A stretch of DNA of 64,000 bases from JAGXRK01 sp963804005. Lineage in GTDB: Bacteria; Bacteroidota; Ignavibacteria; Ignavibacteriales; Ignavibacteriaceae. The DNA lies in the NCBI GenBank assembly GCA_963804005.1, contig CAWDOP010000022.1:31821-95820 (forward strand), read 5' to 3'. The notes under the pieces are model-generated. The model was given only the letters and a program-made list of their open reading frames with translations. It did not search any database and was not told where the DNA came from. The stretch's first letter is position 1. Every line of letters begins with the position of its first letter. The translations under genes and the position numbers were made by a program. Of the stretch, positions 33,995 through 42,835 are shown piece after piece.

Positions 33995-34025
33995 TTTGAA
34001 TAAATTAAGGGTGTGTTTATATTTG
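33995..34025 (+). promoter_or_regulatory. Bacteroidota-type promoter of tRNA-Met/secG
   Basis: TTTG at 33995-33998, a 19-nt spacer, then TATATTTG at 34018-34025: an exact TTTG-N19-TAnnTTTG match, 20 nt upstream of the tRNA. Confidence 0.7.
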
Positions 34026-34044
34026 TAAGCTTAAAAAACATTGA

Positions 34045-34118
34045 GGCGGGGTAGCTCAGTAGGTTAGAGCAGTGGAATCATAATCCACGTGTCGGGGGTT
34101 CGAATCCCTCCCCCGCTA
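34045..34118 (+). tRNA. tRNA-Met (anticodon CAT, elongator type)
   Basis: 74 nt. Acceptor GGCGGGG pairs with CCCCGCT; D-arm AGCTC...GAGC; anticodon stem GTGGA/TCCAC around ATCATAA (anticodon CAT at 34079-34081); T-arm with GTTCGAAT; discriminator A, CCA not encoded. Overall sequence fits elongator tRNA-Met; tRNA-Ile2 with the same anticodon is less likely. Confidence 0.9.
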
Positions 34119-34136
34119 CTATCAAAGGAGAAAGAT

Positions 34137-34475
34137 ATGTATTCATTATTAATTATAATTGCAACCATATTAGCAATACTTTTAATTATTGTTGTGCTTC
34201 TTCAATCAAGTAAAGGCGGCGGATTAGCTGGAACTTTTGGAGGTGCAGGAAATATGGGTTCTATGTTTGGTACCAGAAGAACTACTGATTTCTTGAGTAA
34301 GTCTACATGGTGGATTAGTGGAGCTTTGGCAGTTTTGGCTATTGTTATCAATTTATTTTTTCTACCGGGTCAATCATCATCTGATCAAAGAAGTGTGATT
34401 CAGGAAGGTGGAAGAACAAATTTGCCAACTACACCTATTGTTCCTCAGCAGCAAGTTCCTCCCACACAAGAGTGA
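34137..34475 (+). CDS. secG: Protein translocase subunit SecG
   Basis: 112 residues from ATG at 34137, with AAAGGAGAAAGAT upstream; the frame extends into the tRNA but that is non-coding. Two membrane helices (about 2-22 and 55-75) flank the conserved cytosolic loop LQSSKGGGLAGTFGGAGNMGSMFGTRRTTDFLSKSTW. Accessory part of SecYEG. A proline/glutamine-rich tail is usual for this phylum. Probably cotranscribed with tRNA-Met. Confidence 0.93.
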   Translation: MYSLLIIIATILAILLIIVVLLQSSKGGGLAGTFGGAGNMGSMFGTRRTTDFLSKSTWWISGALAVLAIVINLFFLPGQSSSDQRSVIQEGGRTNLPTTPIVPQQQVPPTQE

Positions 34476-34504
34476 TAGTGTTATAAAAGTTTGTTGATAT
34501 TTAT

Positions 34505-34536
34505 AAAACCCTTAGGAGTTTTCCTTAGGGTTTTTT
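34505..34536. terminator. Intrinsic terminator after secG
   Basis: AAACCCTTAGG and CCTTAGGGTTT form an 11-bp stem with one mismatch, followed by six T; it also abuts the stop of the convergent dacB-like gene. Confidence 0.8.
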
Positions 34537-35797
34537 ATTCACCCCACTCAGCAAGTAATATAATTATTTCATCCTGAATGTTGCGATAAAAATTCCACCT
34601 TCCGCGTGTAAATTCAAACATAATTCCAACAATTAATTCATCTCCACTAGAAGTAGTAACATAACCTGAAATTGAAGTCACACCATTGAGAGTACCTGTT
34701 TTTCCCCTGAAATTATTTTCTGCTGCGGTACCTGTCATTCGATTTCGTAAAGTTCCATCAACACCGGCAATGCTTAACGAATTAAAAAAATCATCGAAGT
34801 GAACTAGATCGAAATACATTTTTTCGAGTATTCCTGTTACTGCACCTAAAGTAACTTGATCAAATCTGGAAATACCTGAACCGTCAACAACAGAAGTCCC
34901 GTATTTATAAATTCCGTTTGACTCGATGAAGTTTAATATTGTTTGCTGGGAATAAAAAGAGTTACCCTGCTTACCGCTTGCTTCTGCACCAATTGATTTG
35001 AATAATACTTCCGCAAGAAAATTATCACTATTCTTGTTTATGATAGAAATAATATCACGTAGTGATGATTTTGATTCTGCAAGTAATTTCGTTTCATAAG
35101 TCGCAGTTCCGCTTTTTGCCGTACCCTTAACTATGATGTCTTCAATGGAAAGTTTTTCCTTCAATTTATTTGCGGCAAACAAAGGAGGATTTTTTACATT
35201 CACCGTATAATTTCTTGTACGTTTTCTAACTTTGCGTTGAACTATTGTTTGATTCCTATCTAAGACAAGTGCAGAAATCGGAGGTAACTTCACATTAGCG
35301 TTCTCATTTGGTATCCAGTCGTCACGCACGTAAATATCATCGAAGTAAGTATCATCGCCAATTATATCGCCGGTTATTTCTTTAATTCCGAGTTTAACTA
35401 AAACAGAAATCATTTCATTCAAGTCATTATTGGCGAATAACGAATTGCCATATCCTTTAATGTAAAGATTACCATTAATAATCCCATCATTAATGTTAAA
35501 ATCATCCGTAAGCAGTTTTGTACTGAAGAAATGATCACCACCCATAGTTGTTAAAGCCGTTGAAGTTGTAAACAACTTTGTAACTGAAGCAGGAACCATA
35601 GACTTCGTGTGATTATCAACAAGTATAGTGTCCTGATTTAACGGATTATAAATCATTATGCTTGTATTTGTGCCTACAGGTATTTTGCTCAGTATGTTTC
35701 TTATCTTGCTAATCAGCTCTTCTCTTGAAGAGGCATTTAGAATAAAAGTGAATCCAAGCAATAATAAAAGTATGAGAGAGAGAATCCTTTTGTTCAT
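34535..35797 (-). CDS. dacB: D-alanyl-D-alanine carboxypeptidase/endopeptidase (PBP4, family S13)
   Basis: 420 residues, signal peptide (ILSLILLLLLGFTFILNAS). The three penicillin-binding motifs are in order: S71-x-x-K74 (PASVTKLF), SxN-like NKNSDNFLAE around 250-256, and GKTGTLNGV near 375. Between motif one and two is the long insert with two extra domains that defines S13. Cleaves D-Ala peptides or cross-bridges of peptidoglycan in the periplasm. Confidence 0.9.
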   Translation of the reverse strand: MNKRILSLILLLLLGFTFILNASSREELISKIRNILSKIPVGTNTSIMIYNPLNQDTILVDNHTKSMVPASVTKLFTTSTALTTMGGDHFFSTKLLTDDFNINDGIINGNLYIKGYGNSLFANNDLNEMISVLVKLGIKEITGDIIGDDTYFDDIYVRDDWIPNENANVKLPPISALVLDRNQTIVQRKVRKRTRNYTVNVKNPPLFAANKLKEKLSIEDIIVKGTAKSGTATYETKLLAESKSSLRDIISIINKNSDNFLAEVLFKSIGAEASGKQGNSFYSQQTILNFIESNGIYKYGTSVVDGSGISRFDQVTLGAVTGILEKMYFDLVHFDDFFNSLSIAGVDGTLRNRMTGTAAENNFRGKTGTLNGVTSISGYVTTSSGDELIVGIMFEFTRGRWNFYRNIQDEIIILLAEWGE

Positions 35798-35943
35798 ATC
35801 TGATGAAAAATTTTGATATTTTTAGGAAGTTCTTTTCTTAAATGAAAATTTTTGGTCGGTGCAAATATAAAGTTAAATTCAGATGTACCGAAATAGTGGA
35901 AATTGTTTATTCGTTTTTTATTCAATAATTCTAAGTGAGGAGT

Positions 35944-36804
35944 ATGGCTAAATATAAAAAAAATAATAAAGCTTATGAGAATCTTGATTTTATAAATTCA
36001 GCTAATGGGAGAACAATCCGATTGCTTGCTGAATATCTTGAACCGCAGGCAAGATTCAAAAAGCATAAAATTATGGATACGATTGTTTTTTTTGGTTCTG
36101 CAAGATTAATGTCAAAACGTAATGCTCAAACAGCTTTGAATAAAATTCAAACTGCAAATCCTAAATCCATACCAAATTTTGGCAAAGTATTGCGTCAGGC
36201 TCAGCGCTCACTTGAAATGTCAAGATATTATGAAGATGCAGTTGAACTTTCCAGAAGATTAACAGAGTGGTCAATGAATCTAGAAACGAGCGCAAACCGA
36301 TTTATTATTTGCACAGGCGGCGGACCCGGAATTATGGAAGCTGCCAACAAAGGTGCCAAAAAAGCCGGCGGTTATTCTGTTGGTTTAAATATCAGCATTC
36401 CGTTTGAACAGTTCGTTAATAAGTATGTTACTAAAGATCTTAGTTTTGAATTTCATTACTTTTTCATGAGAAAATTTTGGTTTGCTTATTTATCAAAAGC
36501 ATTAATTGTATTTCCCGGCGGTTTTGGTACTATGGATGAACTTTTTGAAATTCTTACACTAATTCAGACAGATAAAATCAGGAAAAAACTTGCTCTTGTT
36601 ATTTATGATGAAAAATATTGGAAGAGTGTAATAAATTTTGAAAATCTTATTTATGAAGGTGTGATTAGTGAATCTGATATGAAACGATTTCGCTTCTGTA
36701 ATAATGTTGATGAAGCTTTTGAATTAGTAAAAAATCATCTTGAAAAATATTTTCTGATAGGAAAAGAACCAGAAATAATAGAACCTGTAATTCACATCAA
36801 GTAA
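35944..36804 (+). CDS. LOG-family Rossmann protein (TIGR00730-like)
   Basis: 286 residues from ATG at 35944, with GTGAGGAGT as ribosome site; a GTG nine bases earlier is part of that site. The nucleotide-binding hallmarks PGGFGTMDELFE and the earlier CTGGGPGIMEAANKGA are clear, together with FMRKFWFAYLSKALIVFP. Family members hydrolyse nucleoside 5'-monophosphates (cytokinin-activating LOG, PpnN). The N-terminal 90-residue extension (LAEYLEPQARFKKHKI) is seen in the longer PpnN-like branch. Substrate unknown. Confidence 0.88.
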   Translation: MAKYKKNNKAYENLDFINSANGRTIRLLAEYLEPQARFKKHKIMDTIVFFGSARLMSKRNAQTALNKIQTANPKSIPNFGKVLRQAQRSLEMSRYYEDAVELSRRLTEWSMNLETSANRFIICTGGGPGIMEAANKGAKKAGGYSVGLNISIPFEQFVNKYVTKDLSFEFHYFFMRKFWFAYLSKALIVFPGGFGTMDELFEILTLIQTDKIRKKLALVIYDEKYWKSVINFENLIYEGVISESDMKRFRFCNNVDEAFELVKNHLEKYFLIGKEPEIIEPVIHIK

Positions 36805-36806
36805 AG

Positions 36807-36833
36807 AAAAAGCCCTCAGAAAGAGGGCTTTTT
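36807..36833. terminator. Bidirectional intrinsic terminator
   Basis: AGCCCTC (36811-36817) and GAGGGCT (36823-36829) with A-run on the left and T-run on the right; serves the LOG-like and the rpsU genes. Confidence 0.9.
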
Positions 36834-36836
36834 AAT

Positions 36837-37025
36837 TTATATAATTTCGGGTCTGTGAGCCCTTCTAATGGCCTTTAGCTTTTCCATGCGTTTCTTTATC
36901 GAAGGCTTTACAAAGAAAGTTCTTTTCTTAAATTCCTTCAACACTCCGGATCTCTCATATTTTTTCTTGAACCTTCTGAGAGCCTTATCGATGGATTCGT
37001 TTTCGCCTATCTGAATACCTACCAA
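36837..37025 (-). CDS. rpsU: 30S ribosomal protein bS21
   Basis: 62 residues. MVGIQIGENESIDKALRRFKKKYERSGVLKEFKKRTFFVKPSIKK-type sequence is a plain bS21, with the basic C-terminal tail. It follows the zinc-ribbon gene with no gap (stop at 37026, start at 37025), so the two form one transcript. Confidence 0.96.
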   Translation of the reverse strand: MVGIQIGENESIDKALRRFKKKYERSGVLKEFKKRTFFVKPSIKKRMEKLKAIRRAHRPEII

Positions 37026-37427
37026 TTAATTCACCTCGCTTTGTTGGCTTTGTTTTGTAATTGATTCAATAAGTTTTTTAATCCCTGATTTTTGAAAATC
37101 AACAGTAATTGATTTTTGTCCGTTTGATACAATTTCTTTAGAAGTTACTAGACCGAAATCATCCCAGCCTTTATGATAGATAGCATCACCTATTTCGAAA
37201 CTTTTTTCAGGTGAATATTCAACTGCATTTTCCGTCTTCATGTTTTTAGAATTGCTATCTAACATCTGAATCTGAGAAAGATCTATCATTGTCATTTGCT
37301 TACATTTTTTGCATTTACCCCACTTCTTGGTTTCTGATTCGCCTTCGTACGTAACTTTTACTAATTCCAAAGTTCTTTCAATACCGCAATACGAACAAAA
37401 AGCCTCGACATTTTTAGCTTTAGCCAT
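37026..37427 (-). CDS. Zinc-ribbon protein with beta-barrel tail
   Basis: 133 residues. Two CxxC knuckles (C11/C14 in FCSYCG and C38/C41 in KCKKC) form a rubredoxin-like zinc ribbon; the second half (FEIGDAIYHKGWDDFGLVTSK, SITVDFQKSGIKKLI) looks like a CarD/Tudor-like beta barrel. Such proteins may bind RNA polymerase or ribosomes. Immediately upstream of and coupled to rpsU, which points to translation or transcription. Not identified further. Confidence 0.75.
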   Translation of the reverse strand: MAKAKNVEAFCSYCGIERTLELVKVTYEGESETKKWGKCKKCKQMTMIDLSQIQMLDSNSKNMKTENAVEYSPEKSFEIGDAIYHKGWDDFGLVTSKEIVSNGQKSITVDFQKSGIKKLIESITKQSQQSEVN

Positions 37428-37499
37428 AATTATCCAATCTTTTATAAAAACGGATTAGAAATATAAAAATTCACTCGAGAGAAAACAAGTTTTATGGTA

Positions 37500-37736
37500 T
37501 TACTTGTCTTTTGAAGTAGGTATTATCACTAAAACAGGCGTTTTTGAATATCTAATCACCTTTTCTGCTACACTGCCCAAGAAAGTATGCAATATTCCGG
37601 TTCTACTGTTAGTTGCAATCACAATAACATCTATTTTCTTTTCCTTTCCTTTGCATATTTGATTATCACTTAGAAATCTACACCTTATTCTAATAACAGG
37701 ATGTATTTGAACATTTTTTATGCTTTTAATATTCAA
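37500..37736 (-). pseudogene. C-terminal fragment of a universal stress protein
   Basis: The recognisable part, KKIDVIVIATNSRTGILHTFLGSVAEKVIRYSKTPVLVI, is the final third of a UspA domain (ATP-binding G-2x-G-9x-G(S) region). The first 90 residues are missing; the carboxypeptidase gene ends 7 nt upstream. Only a TTG could start it. Probably a truncated, dead copy. Confidence 0.65.
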
Positions 37737-37743
37737 AGACTAC

Positions 37744-39204
37744 TTATTTATAGATTATTCCATTCCCTGAAAATTCACTGCCATTTTGGACTTTTTGTAA
37801 AAATCCATTTATCAAAACGTATTCTATTTTACCGTTTTTTAACAATACAAAATCTGCAGGAGCACCAATCCTAAGAAAATTTGTAGTATTGTTTTTTTCT
37901 CTGAACGAAATGTTAATGGGAAAATCAGTAAATCTTCCATCAATCGAATCACCGGAAGTAAGTACTGTAAATCCTTTGCTGTAATAATCGTAAAGGTGTA
38001 TCGTTTGAATATCTTTTAAGTTGATTTTTTTTTCTGTGAAAACTTTACCTTGCTGAATTTCATATCCCGAAAAATCAAAATCCTGAAATCCGTAAAAGAC
38101 AGAAAGATCACCCAAATCCTGAATAGAAGATCTTTTATAAATTGTCTTATCTGTTTTAGAAACGAACTCAATAAAATTAACTGCAACATCAATTCTTAAT
38201 TTGTTTCCATTATGATTCAAGGTCAGGTTTCTTAATAACAAATCAAAAATATATTTGTCATTAAACGGAATTTTATCGTAAGTATCTGCGGTTCCATTTT
38301 TGTAGCTGCTATCAGCAATTTCTTTGAATGCTGAAATCAATAAAAGAAAATTCAGTTTTTTCAGGAACTGTTTTTCCGGATCATTATTCCATCCTCCTGA
38401 TTCAACGAGTATTGTACTGGTTCCCCATTTCTGAAAGTTATCGCCAAAAGCACGCGGTTCATAATCATCAGAATATTTTGCTATATGACCGGGAATAAAT
38501 TGATTCAGCATTTTTGTCAATCTTCCGATAAGAAGAATTGATTTTTCACGAATGGGATCAACGTTTTTTTCGTAATTAAATGCTGGTGCAAGAAATGAAA
38601 TTGCCGCCGACTTAAAGCTATTTCCAACAGAATGGCGAGGATCCTGATCATGCAAATTAAATCCGAAATCCGCTTTTAAACTATCGAAGACTTCCTTTAA
38701 TATTACTGCTTCTGGAGTTTGCAATCTATTTGCATCTCTATTGATATCAATATCAAAAAAATTTCTTCGCTCAAATTTTTCTGCACCATCGGGATTTACC
38801 ATAGGAAGAAAGTAAAGAGTTACTTTACTTAAAATGTGTTTCTTAAAATCGCTGTAGGATGAATCAGAAAAAAAGTTGAAAATATCAAACAATGCCGCAG
38901 TTGCTGTTGGCTCATCACCGTGCATTTGAGACCACAGGAAAACTTTTTTCTCACCTTGTCCGATTGAAATAAGAAAAAGATCTCTACCTTCAACCGAACT
39001 TCCAACTTTATTAACAGTGAAATCTTTACTATTTTCCAGTTGCTTGATGAGAGGAAGAATATCTGAGTGTTTAAATCGTCTATGAGTTAAAGTTTTTTCT
39101 CTAAATTTTTCGTAATTATTATACAAGTCTTGTTCAAGGTCAAAGGTTTGCGGCATAGCTGACTCTGATAAAATTATTAGAAAGATAAAAGTTAATCTTT
39201 TCAT
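37744..39204 (-). CDS. M14-family zinc carboxypeptidase, exported
   Basis: 486 residues, signal peptide (MKRLTFIFLIILSESAMPQ). Zinc ligands H-x-x-E in MHGDEPTATA and the later histidine in NLHDQDPRHS, arginine of NRDANR for substrate carboxylate, catalytic glutamate in ILVESGG. The final 150 residues (after FKEIADS) form an extra domain that lacks the T9SS motif. It removes C-terminal residues from peptides outside the inner membrane. Confidence 0.88.
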   Translation of the reverse strand: MKRLTFIFLIILSESAMPQTFDLEQDLYNNYEKFREKTLTHRRFKHSDILPLIKQLENSKDFTVNKVGSSVEGRDLFLISIGQGEKKVFLWSQMHGDEPTATAALFDIFNFFSDSSYSDFKKHILSKVTLYFLPMVNPDGAEKFERRNFFDIDINRDANRLQTPEAVILKEVFDSLKADFGFNLHDQDPRHSVGNSFKSAAISFLAPAFNYEKNVDPIREKSILLIGRLTKMLNQFIPGHIAKYSDDYEPRAFGDNFQKWGTSTILVESGGWNNDPEKQFLKKLNFLLLISAFKEIADSSYKNGTADTYDKIPFNDKYIFDLLLRNLTLNHNGNKLRIDVAVNFIEFVSKTDKTIYKRSSIQDLGDLSVFYGFQDFDFSGYEIQQGKVFTEKKINLKDIQTIHLYDYYSKGFTVLTSGDSIDGRFTDFPINISFREKNNTTNFLRIGAPADFVLLKNGKIEYVLINGFLQKVQNGSEFSGNGIIYK

Positions 39205-39254
39205 CGAGAATTGTCTGTTGGATAAAAATATTTTAATTCTAAGGAAAATTTAAC

Positions 39255-39794
39255 ATGGCTACAAACAATTTGAAAATCGGTTCATCTGCGCCTGACTTTA
39301 ATTTGCCTGGTGTTGATGGTGAAAATTATGCTTTATCATCATTCATCAATAAGAGAATACTAATTGTGATTTTTAGCTGTAATCATTGTCCTTATGTACA
39401 GGCTTATGAAGAGCGTATTAAAGAAATTCAAAAAGATTATACTGAAAAAGGAATTCAGATAATAGCTATCAGTTCAAATGATGCCGTAAAATATCCTGAA
39501 GATTCCTTTGAGCAAATGAAAATACGATCAGAAGAAAAAAGTTTTAACTTCCCGTATTTATATGATGAAGATCAATCCCTTGCAAGAACTTATGACGCAA
39601 CACATACCCCTGAAGTTTTTGTGTTTGATAAAAACAGGAAGTTAGTTTATCATGGAAAAATTGATGATAACTGGCAGGAGCCGCAAAAAGTTAATAGCAA
39701 GTATTTAAGAGAAGCTTTAGATGAAATTCTTTCAACCAAAGCAGTTTCTGTTCCTGAAACTTATTCAATTGGTTGTACGATTAAGTGGAAGTGA
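39255..39794 (+). CDS. Thioredoxin-fold peroxiredoxin-like protein (CNHCPYV type)
   Basis: 179 residues. AhpC/TSA-like fold: GSSAPDFNLPGVDG at the start, FSCNHCPYVQAYEERIKEI with a CxxC redox pair, then HTPEVFVFDKNRKLVYHGKIDDN. This branch is cytoplasmic and of unproven activity, presumably a disulfide reductase or peroxidase. The final C (SIGCTIKWK) is conserved in the branch. Single gene. Confidence 0.88.
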   Translation: MATNNLKIGSSAPDFNLPGVDGENYALSSFINKRILIVIFSCNHCPYVQAYEERIKEIQKDYTEKGIQIIAISSNDAVKYPEDSFEQMKIRSEEKSFNFPYLYDEDQSLARTYDATHTPEVFVFDKNRKLVYHGKIDDNWQEPQKVNSKYLREALDEILSTKAVSVPETYSIGCTIKWK

Positions 39795-39797
39795 TCT

Positions 39798-40448
39798 TTA
39801 GTACATCAATCCAATATTTAACGTAACAAAAAAGCTTCCAATATTTTTCTTGTATCTGCCGTATAAGCTTTCAACGCCCTCATCAAAGAAGTGAGTATAG
39901 TAATATCTGAAGTTCATACCGATTAAACTAGATTTATCCAAACCAAAATTTGCACCGAATCCTATGTAACCCCCCAAAGCAGTTTTTGTTTGTGTATATG
40001 AAAATGCGTTAAAAAATTCTTCTTCATAAGGTGTAGTTAAAGCTAAGGTAGGACCAACACCAAAATTTATATAAGGTCTAAGGTTATCAAAAATTACATT
40101 CTCAAAAAGTCTGTATTGCAATCCTAAATTGATTGGAATAGCAAAAACACGATTCTTCTTACCGAGAATAAATGATTGTCCCCAAATATCATAATACTCA
40201 AACTCTCTTTCATCTTTGGCTTCGGAAATAGAAAGATCTGCAAACACAGTCCATTTCATAGAAAGTTGTTTGCGATAAAAAGTGCCTAATCCAAATCCGG
40301 CTTCACCAAACATAATATCCATTCCCCAGGCATTATCAGGAAATACTTCAAGCGGTTTTTCAGGTGCAAGTTCACCAATGCCTTGAGAATTTATGCTGGC
40401 AAATGGAATAATTATCAATAAAGTGAGTGAAAATATTATTCTTCTCAT
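39798..40448 (-). CDS. Outer-membrane beta-barrel protein, OmpA/OmpW-like size
   Basis: 216 residues. Signal peptide (RRIIFSLTLLIIIPFASINSQG). Alternating amphipathic strands with glycine turns (GEAGFGLGTFYRK, KWTVFADLSISEA, GYIGFGANFG, IGMNFRYYYTHFF, GSFFVTLNIGLMY), consistent with an eight-stranded barrel. Function unknown. Confidence 0.75.
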   Translation of the reverse strand: MRRIIFSLTLLIIIPFASINSQGIGELAPEKPLEVFPDNAWGMDIMFGEAGFGLGTFYRKQLSMKWTVFADLSISEAKDEREFEYYDIWGQSFILGKKNRVFAIPINLGLQYRLFENVIFDNLRPYINFGVGPTLALTTPYEEEFFNAFSYTQTKTALGGYIGFGANFGLDKSSLIGMNFRYYYTHFFDEGVESLYGRYKKNIGSFFVTLNIGLMY

Positions 40449-40522
40449 AATGTATTCTTATTTTTAGTGTTAAAATACGGATAGTTTAAAAAATATCAAT
40501 GTAATTTTTTGTAGTTATTTAA

Positions 40523-41134
40523 ATGATGGATAATATTAACAATTCTGAGTTCTGGGATCAACAATACGTAGAAAATCTTGACGCGTGGGATTTGAAAACT
40601 CCAACTCCCATTTTTATTGATTTACTTAATAAAGGATTTTTCACACTCAAAAGTTCATTGTTAGTTGTGGGGTGCGGAAAAGGTTATGATGCGGTTGTTG
40701 CAGCCAAACACGGTTTGAATGTTTATGCCGTAGATTTTTCTGTAAAAGCAATCGAATTTGCTAAGACCGTTGCTGACAAAAATGGCGTAAAAATCAATTT
40801 TATTGTAGATGATATTTTTAATCTTCCACAAAATATTGAAACCAAGTATGATTATATATTTGATTATGTAACTTATTGTTCCTTCGATCCCATTAGAAGA
40901 AGAGAATATGCAAAGACAATTTTTTCATTATTAAACGATAATGGAAGATTTGTATTTATTCTTTTTCCGGTGGAAAAAAGAGAAGGCGGTCCGCCGTTCG
41001 GAATTGATGAAGATGATACTAAAAATATTTTTTCTGAATTTCTTACTTTAGAACTTTCGGAGAAAAATATTAATTCCATTAAACCAAGAAGAGAAAGAGA
41101 AGTTCTTCATATCTATAAAAAAGAAAAAACATAA
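40523..41134 (+). CDS. SAM-dependent methyltransferase, TPMT-like
   Basis: 203 residues. WDLKTPTPIF at the N-terminus, SAM motif I LLVVGCGKGYDAVVAA, VYAVDFSVKAIEFAK and DYVTYCSFDPIRRREYAK are as in thiopurine S-methyltransferase-like proteins. Likely methylates small thiol, selenium or halide compounds. Its stop overlaps the next start (TAATG). Confidence 0.88.
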   Translation: MMDNINNSEFWDQQYVENLDAWDLKTPTPIFIDLLNKGFFTLKSSLLVVGCGKGYDAVVAAKHGLNVYAVDFSVKAIEFAKTVADKNGVKINFIVDDIFNLPQNIETKYDYIFDYVTYCSFDPIRRREYAKTIFSLLNDNGRFVFILFPVEKREGGPPFGIDEDDTKNIFSEFLTLELSEKNINSIKPRREREVLHIYKKEKT

Positions 41135-41664
41135 TGCCGAGAAACCTTGAAATAAAAATTAAGCTTGACTCTCTGAAAGATGTAAAACAAAAACTAGGAC
41201 AGCATAGAATAGAATTAAAAGAAGTTTTAATTCAGAAAGATGTTTATTATGCTGTTGATAAGGGATTGCTTAAGCTGAGAATAGAAAATAGCAAATCAAG
41301 TTTGATTTATTATTTGAGAAATGAAAAATTACCAAAACGCTGGTCTGATTTTAAATTGGTTAAATTAGCTGAAGGAAATCATGAAAAATTCTTCAGTAAG
41401 TTTTTAAATACTGAAATTACAGTTTCAAAAATCCGCGAATTGTATTTATACAATAACACTAGAATACATTTGGATACGGTGAAATGTTTGGGCTCATTCA
41501 TCGAACTTGAAACGATTGTTGTAGAAGGATTGAAAGATGCTGAAAAAAGATTTGCAAAAATGATAAAAGTCTTGGATTTAAAAACTGATAATCAAATAAG
41601 GGCTTCATACAGAGATTTATTATTAAAAAAGACAAATGATACTAACAAAATCACAAAAAGATAA
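41134..41664 (+). CDS. CYTH-domain protein (class IV cyclase/triphosphatase fold)
   Basis: 176 residues. CYTH proteins form a tunnel that binds triphosphates. The N-terminal NLEIKIKL resembles the ExExK motif but the second glutamate is lysine; later KDVYYAVDKGLLKLRI and FIELETIVVEG fit the fold. Catalytic activity is therefore uncertain. Translationally coupled to the preceding methyltransferase and overlaps the start of the AddB-like gene by 29 nt, forming a three-gene unit. Confidence 0.8.
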   Translation: MPRNLEIKIKLDSLKDVKQKLGQHRIELKEVLIQKDVYYAVDKGLLKLRIENSKSSLIYYLRNEKLPKRWSDFKLVKLAEGNHEKFFSKFLNTEITVSKIRELYLYNNTRIHLDTVKCLGSFIELETIVVEGLKDAEKRFAKMIKVLDLKTDNQIRASYRDLLLKKTNDTNKITKR

Positions 41665-42835
41665 AGTTGACATCGATCAGCTTATTCATGAAAAAATTAA
41701 TGCAGGAAAGTTTAACGAACTTGTTTTAATCGTTCCCACAAACCGTAAAGTACGTTATCTGAAAAGAGAACTTATAAGCAATGCACCAAATCAAACAGCA
41801 TCTGAATTAAATCTTGAAACCTTAGCCACTATATCAACAAAACTTTTTGATGAAGCCAGAAATTTTGAAGCAAAAATTTTAAGTGATGCCGCAGCAGTTG
41901 TTTTGTTAAATCAATCTTTTTCTGAAGTTAATTTGCAATACTTTAGTGATTACAAAAAAGAAATTCCACGCGGCACTCTTGAATTGGTGAAAAACGTAAT
42001 CAGCGAGTATAAGCGGCAGGGAATTAGCCCCGCAGATATTAAAAAGGAATCTGCCGATCTAACCGGTTCAGAAAAATTTAAAGCACTTGATATTGCTAAT
42101 ATTTTTTCTGTTTATGAAAATAAAACTAAAGAATTGAATGCTTTTGAACTTGGTGATATCTATAAATATTTAATCGAACTAACCGATAAAGATTTTGTAA
42201 AAGCATTTCGCATAATATATCCCAATGCAAATACGATAATTGTGAATGGATTTGATGAATTTTCCCGGCCGGAAATTGATTTGATAAATCGTTTATCAAA
42301 TCTTAATAACATTTCACTTTTTCTTTCATTTGATTACCATAAATACAATCTTGAAATATTTTCTCATTTAGAAAACTGTTACGATAGACTGAGCACCAAA
42401 GGATTTTTTGAAATTCAAGATCATTCAGCCTCTTCGTTTGATGAATTTAGAAAAAGGATTCGGGAGAATTTATTTTCTTCTAAAAAGATTGAACCTCTGC
42501 ATCCAATTCTAAAAATAATTAAAACAGTTTCTGCAAATCCGGTTAAAGAAATTGAGACCATTGCAAAAGAGATAAAAAGATTGATCATAAACAATGAAGC
42601 AAACGCTGATGAAATTTGTGTTGCCTTCAACCTGATAAGTGAACATGCAGCTTTGATAAGAGATATTTTTAGCAATTACGGAATTCCGTTTAATCTTACT
42701 GATAGATATACTCTAAGCAATTCTGCACCGGTAGTTGCAATAATAAATCTTTTAGAAATTTTGGAAAATGATTTTTATTACAAAAATATTTTCAGAGCTT
42801 TAAGCGGAAGATGGATTGAAATACAGAGATGTTGA
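41636..42835 (+). CDS. AddB-like helicase/nuclease subunit, N-terminal part (frameshifted)
   Basis: 399 codons, ending where the frame breaks at RWIEIQRC. The content (LVLIVPTNRKVRYLKREL, SLETLATISTKLF, NTIIVNGFDEFSRPEIDLINRL, ANEADEIxxAF-like region, NYGIPFNLTDRYTLSNSAPVVAII) is the inactive-helicase half of AddB/RexB-like proteins, without a Walker lysine. The next frame resumes immediately (YRDVDLSNFLL); removing one A from the ATTGAAATAC run near 42823 would join them into about 1040 residues. AddA is not seen nearby. Works in double-strand-break end processing if intact. Confidence 0.75.
   Translation: MILTKSQKDKVDIDQLIHEKINAGKFNELVLIVPTNRKVRYLKRELISNAPNQTASELNLETLATISTKLFDEARNFEAKILSDAAAVVLLNQSFSEVNLQYFSDYKKEIPRGTLELVKNVISEYKRQGISPADIKKESADLTGSEKFKALDIANIFSVYENKTKELNAFELGDIYKYLIELTDKDFVKAFRIIYPNANTIIVNGFDEFSRPEIDLINRLSNLNNISLFLSFDYHKYNLEIFSHLENCYDRLSTKGFFEIQDHSASSFDEFRKRIRENLFSSKKIEPLHPILKIIKTVSANPVKEIETIAKEIKRLIINNEANADEICVAFNLISEHAALIRDIFSNYGIPFNLTDRYTLSNSAPVVAIINLLEILENDFYYKNIFRALSGRWIEIQRC

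Noticed and set aside
34045..34118. Assignment as tRNA-Ile2 (CAT with lysidine)
   Set aside because: The GGCGGGG acceptor and overall body match elongator tRNA-Met; the nearby tilS does not by itself make this its substrate.
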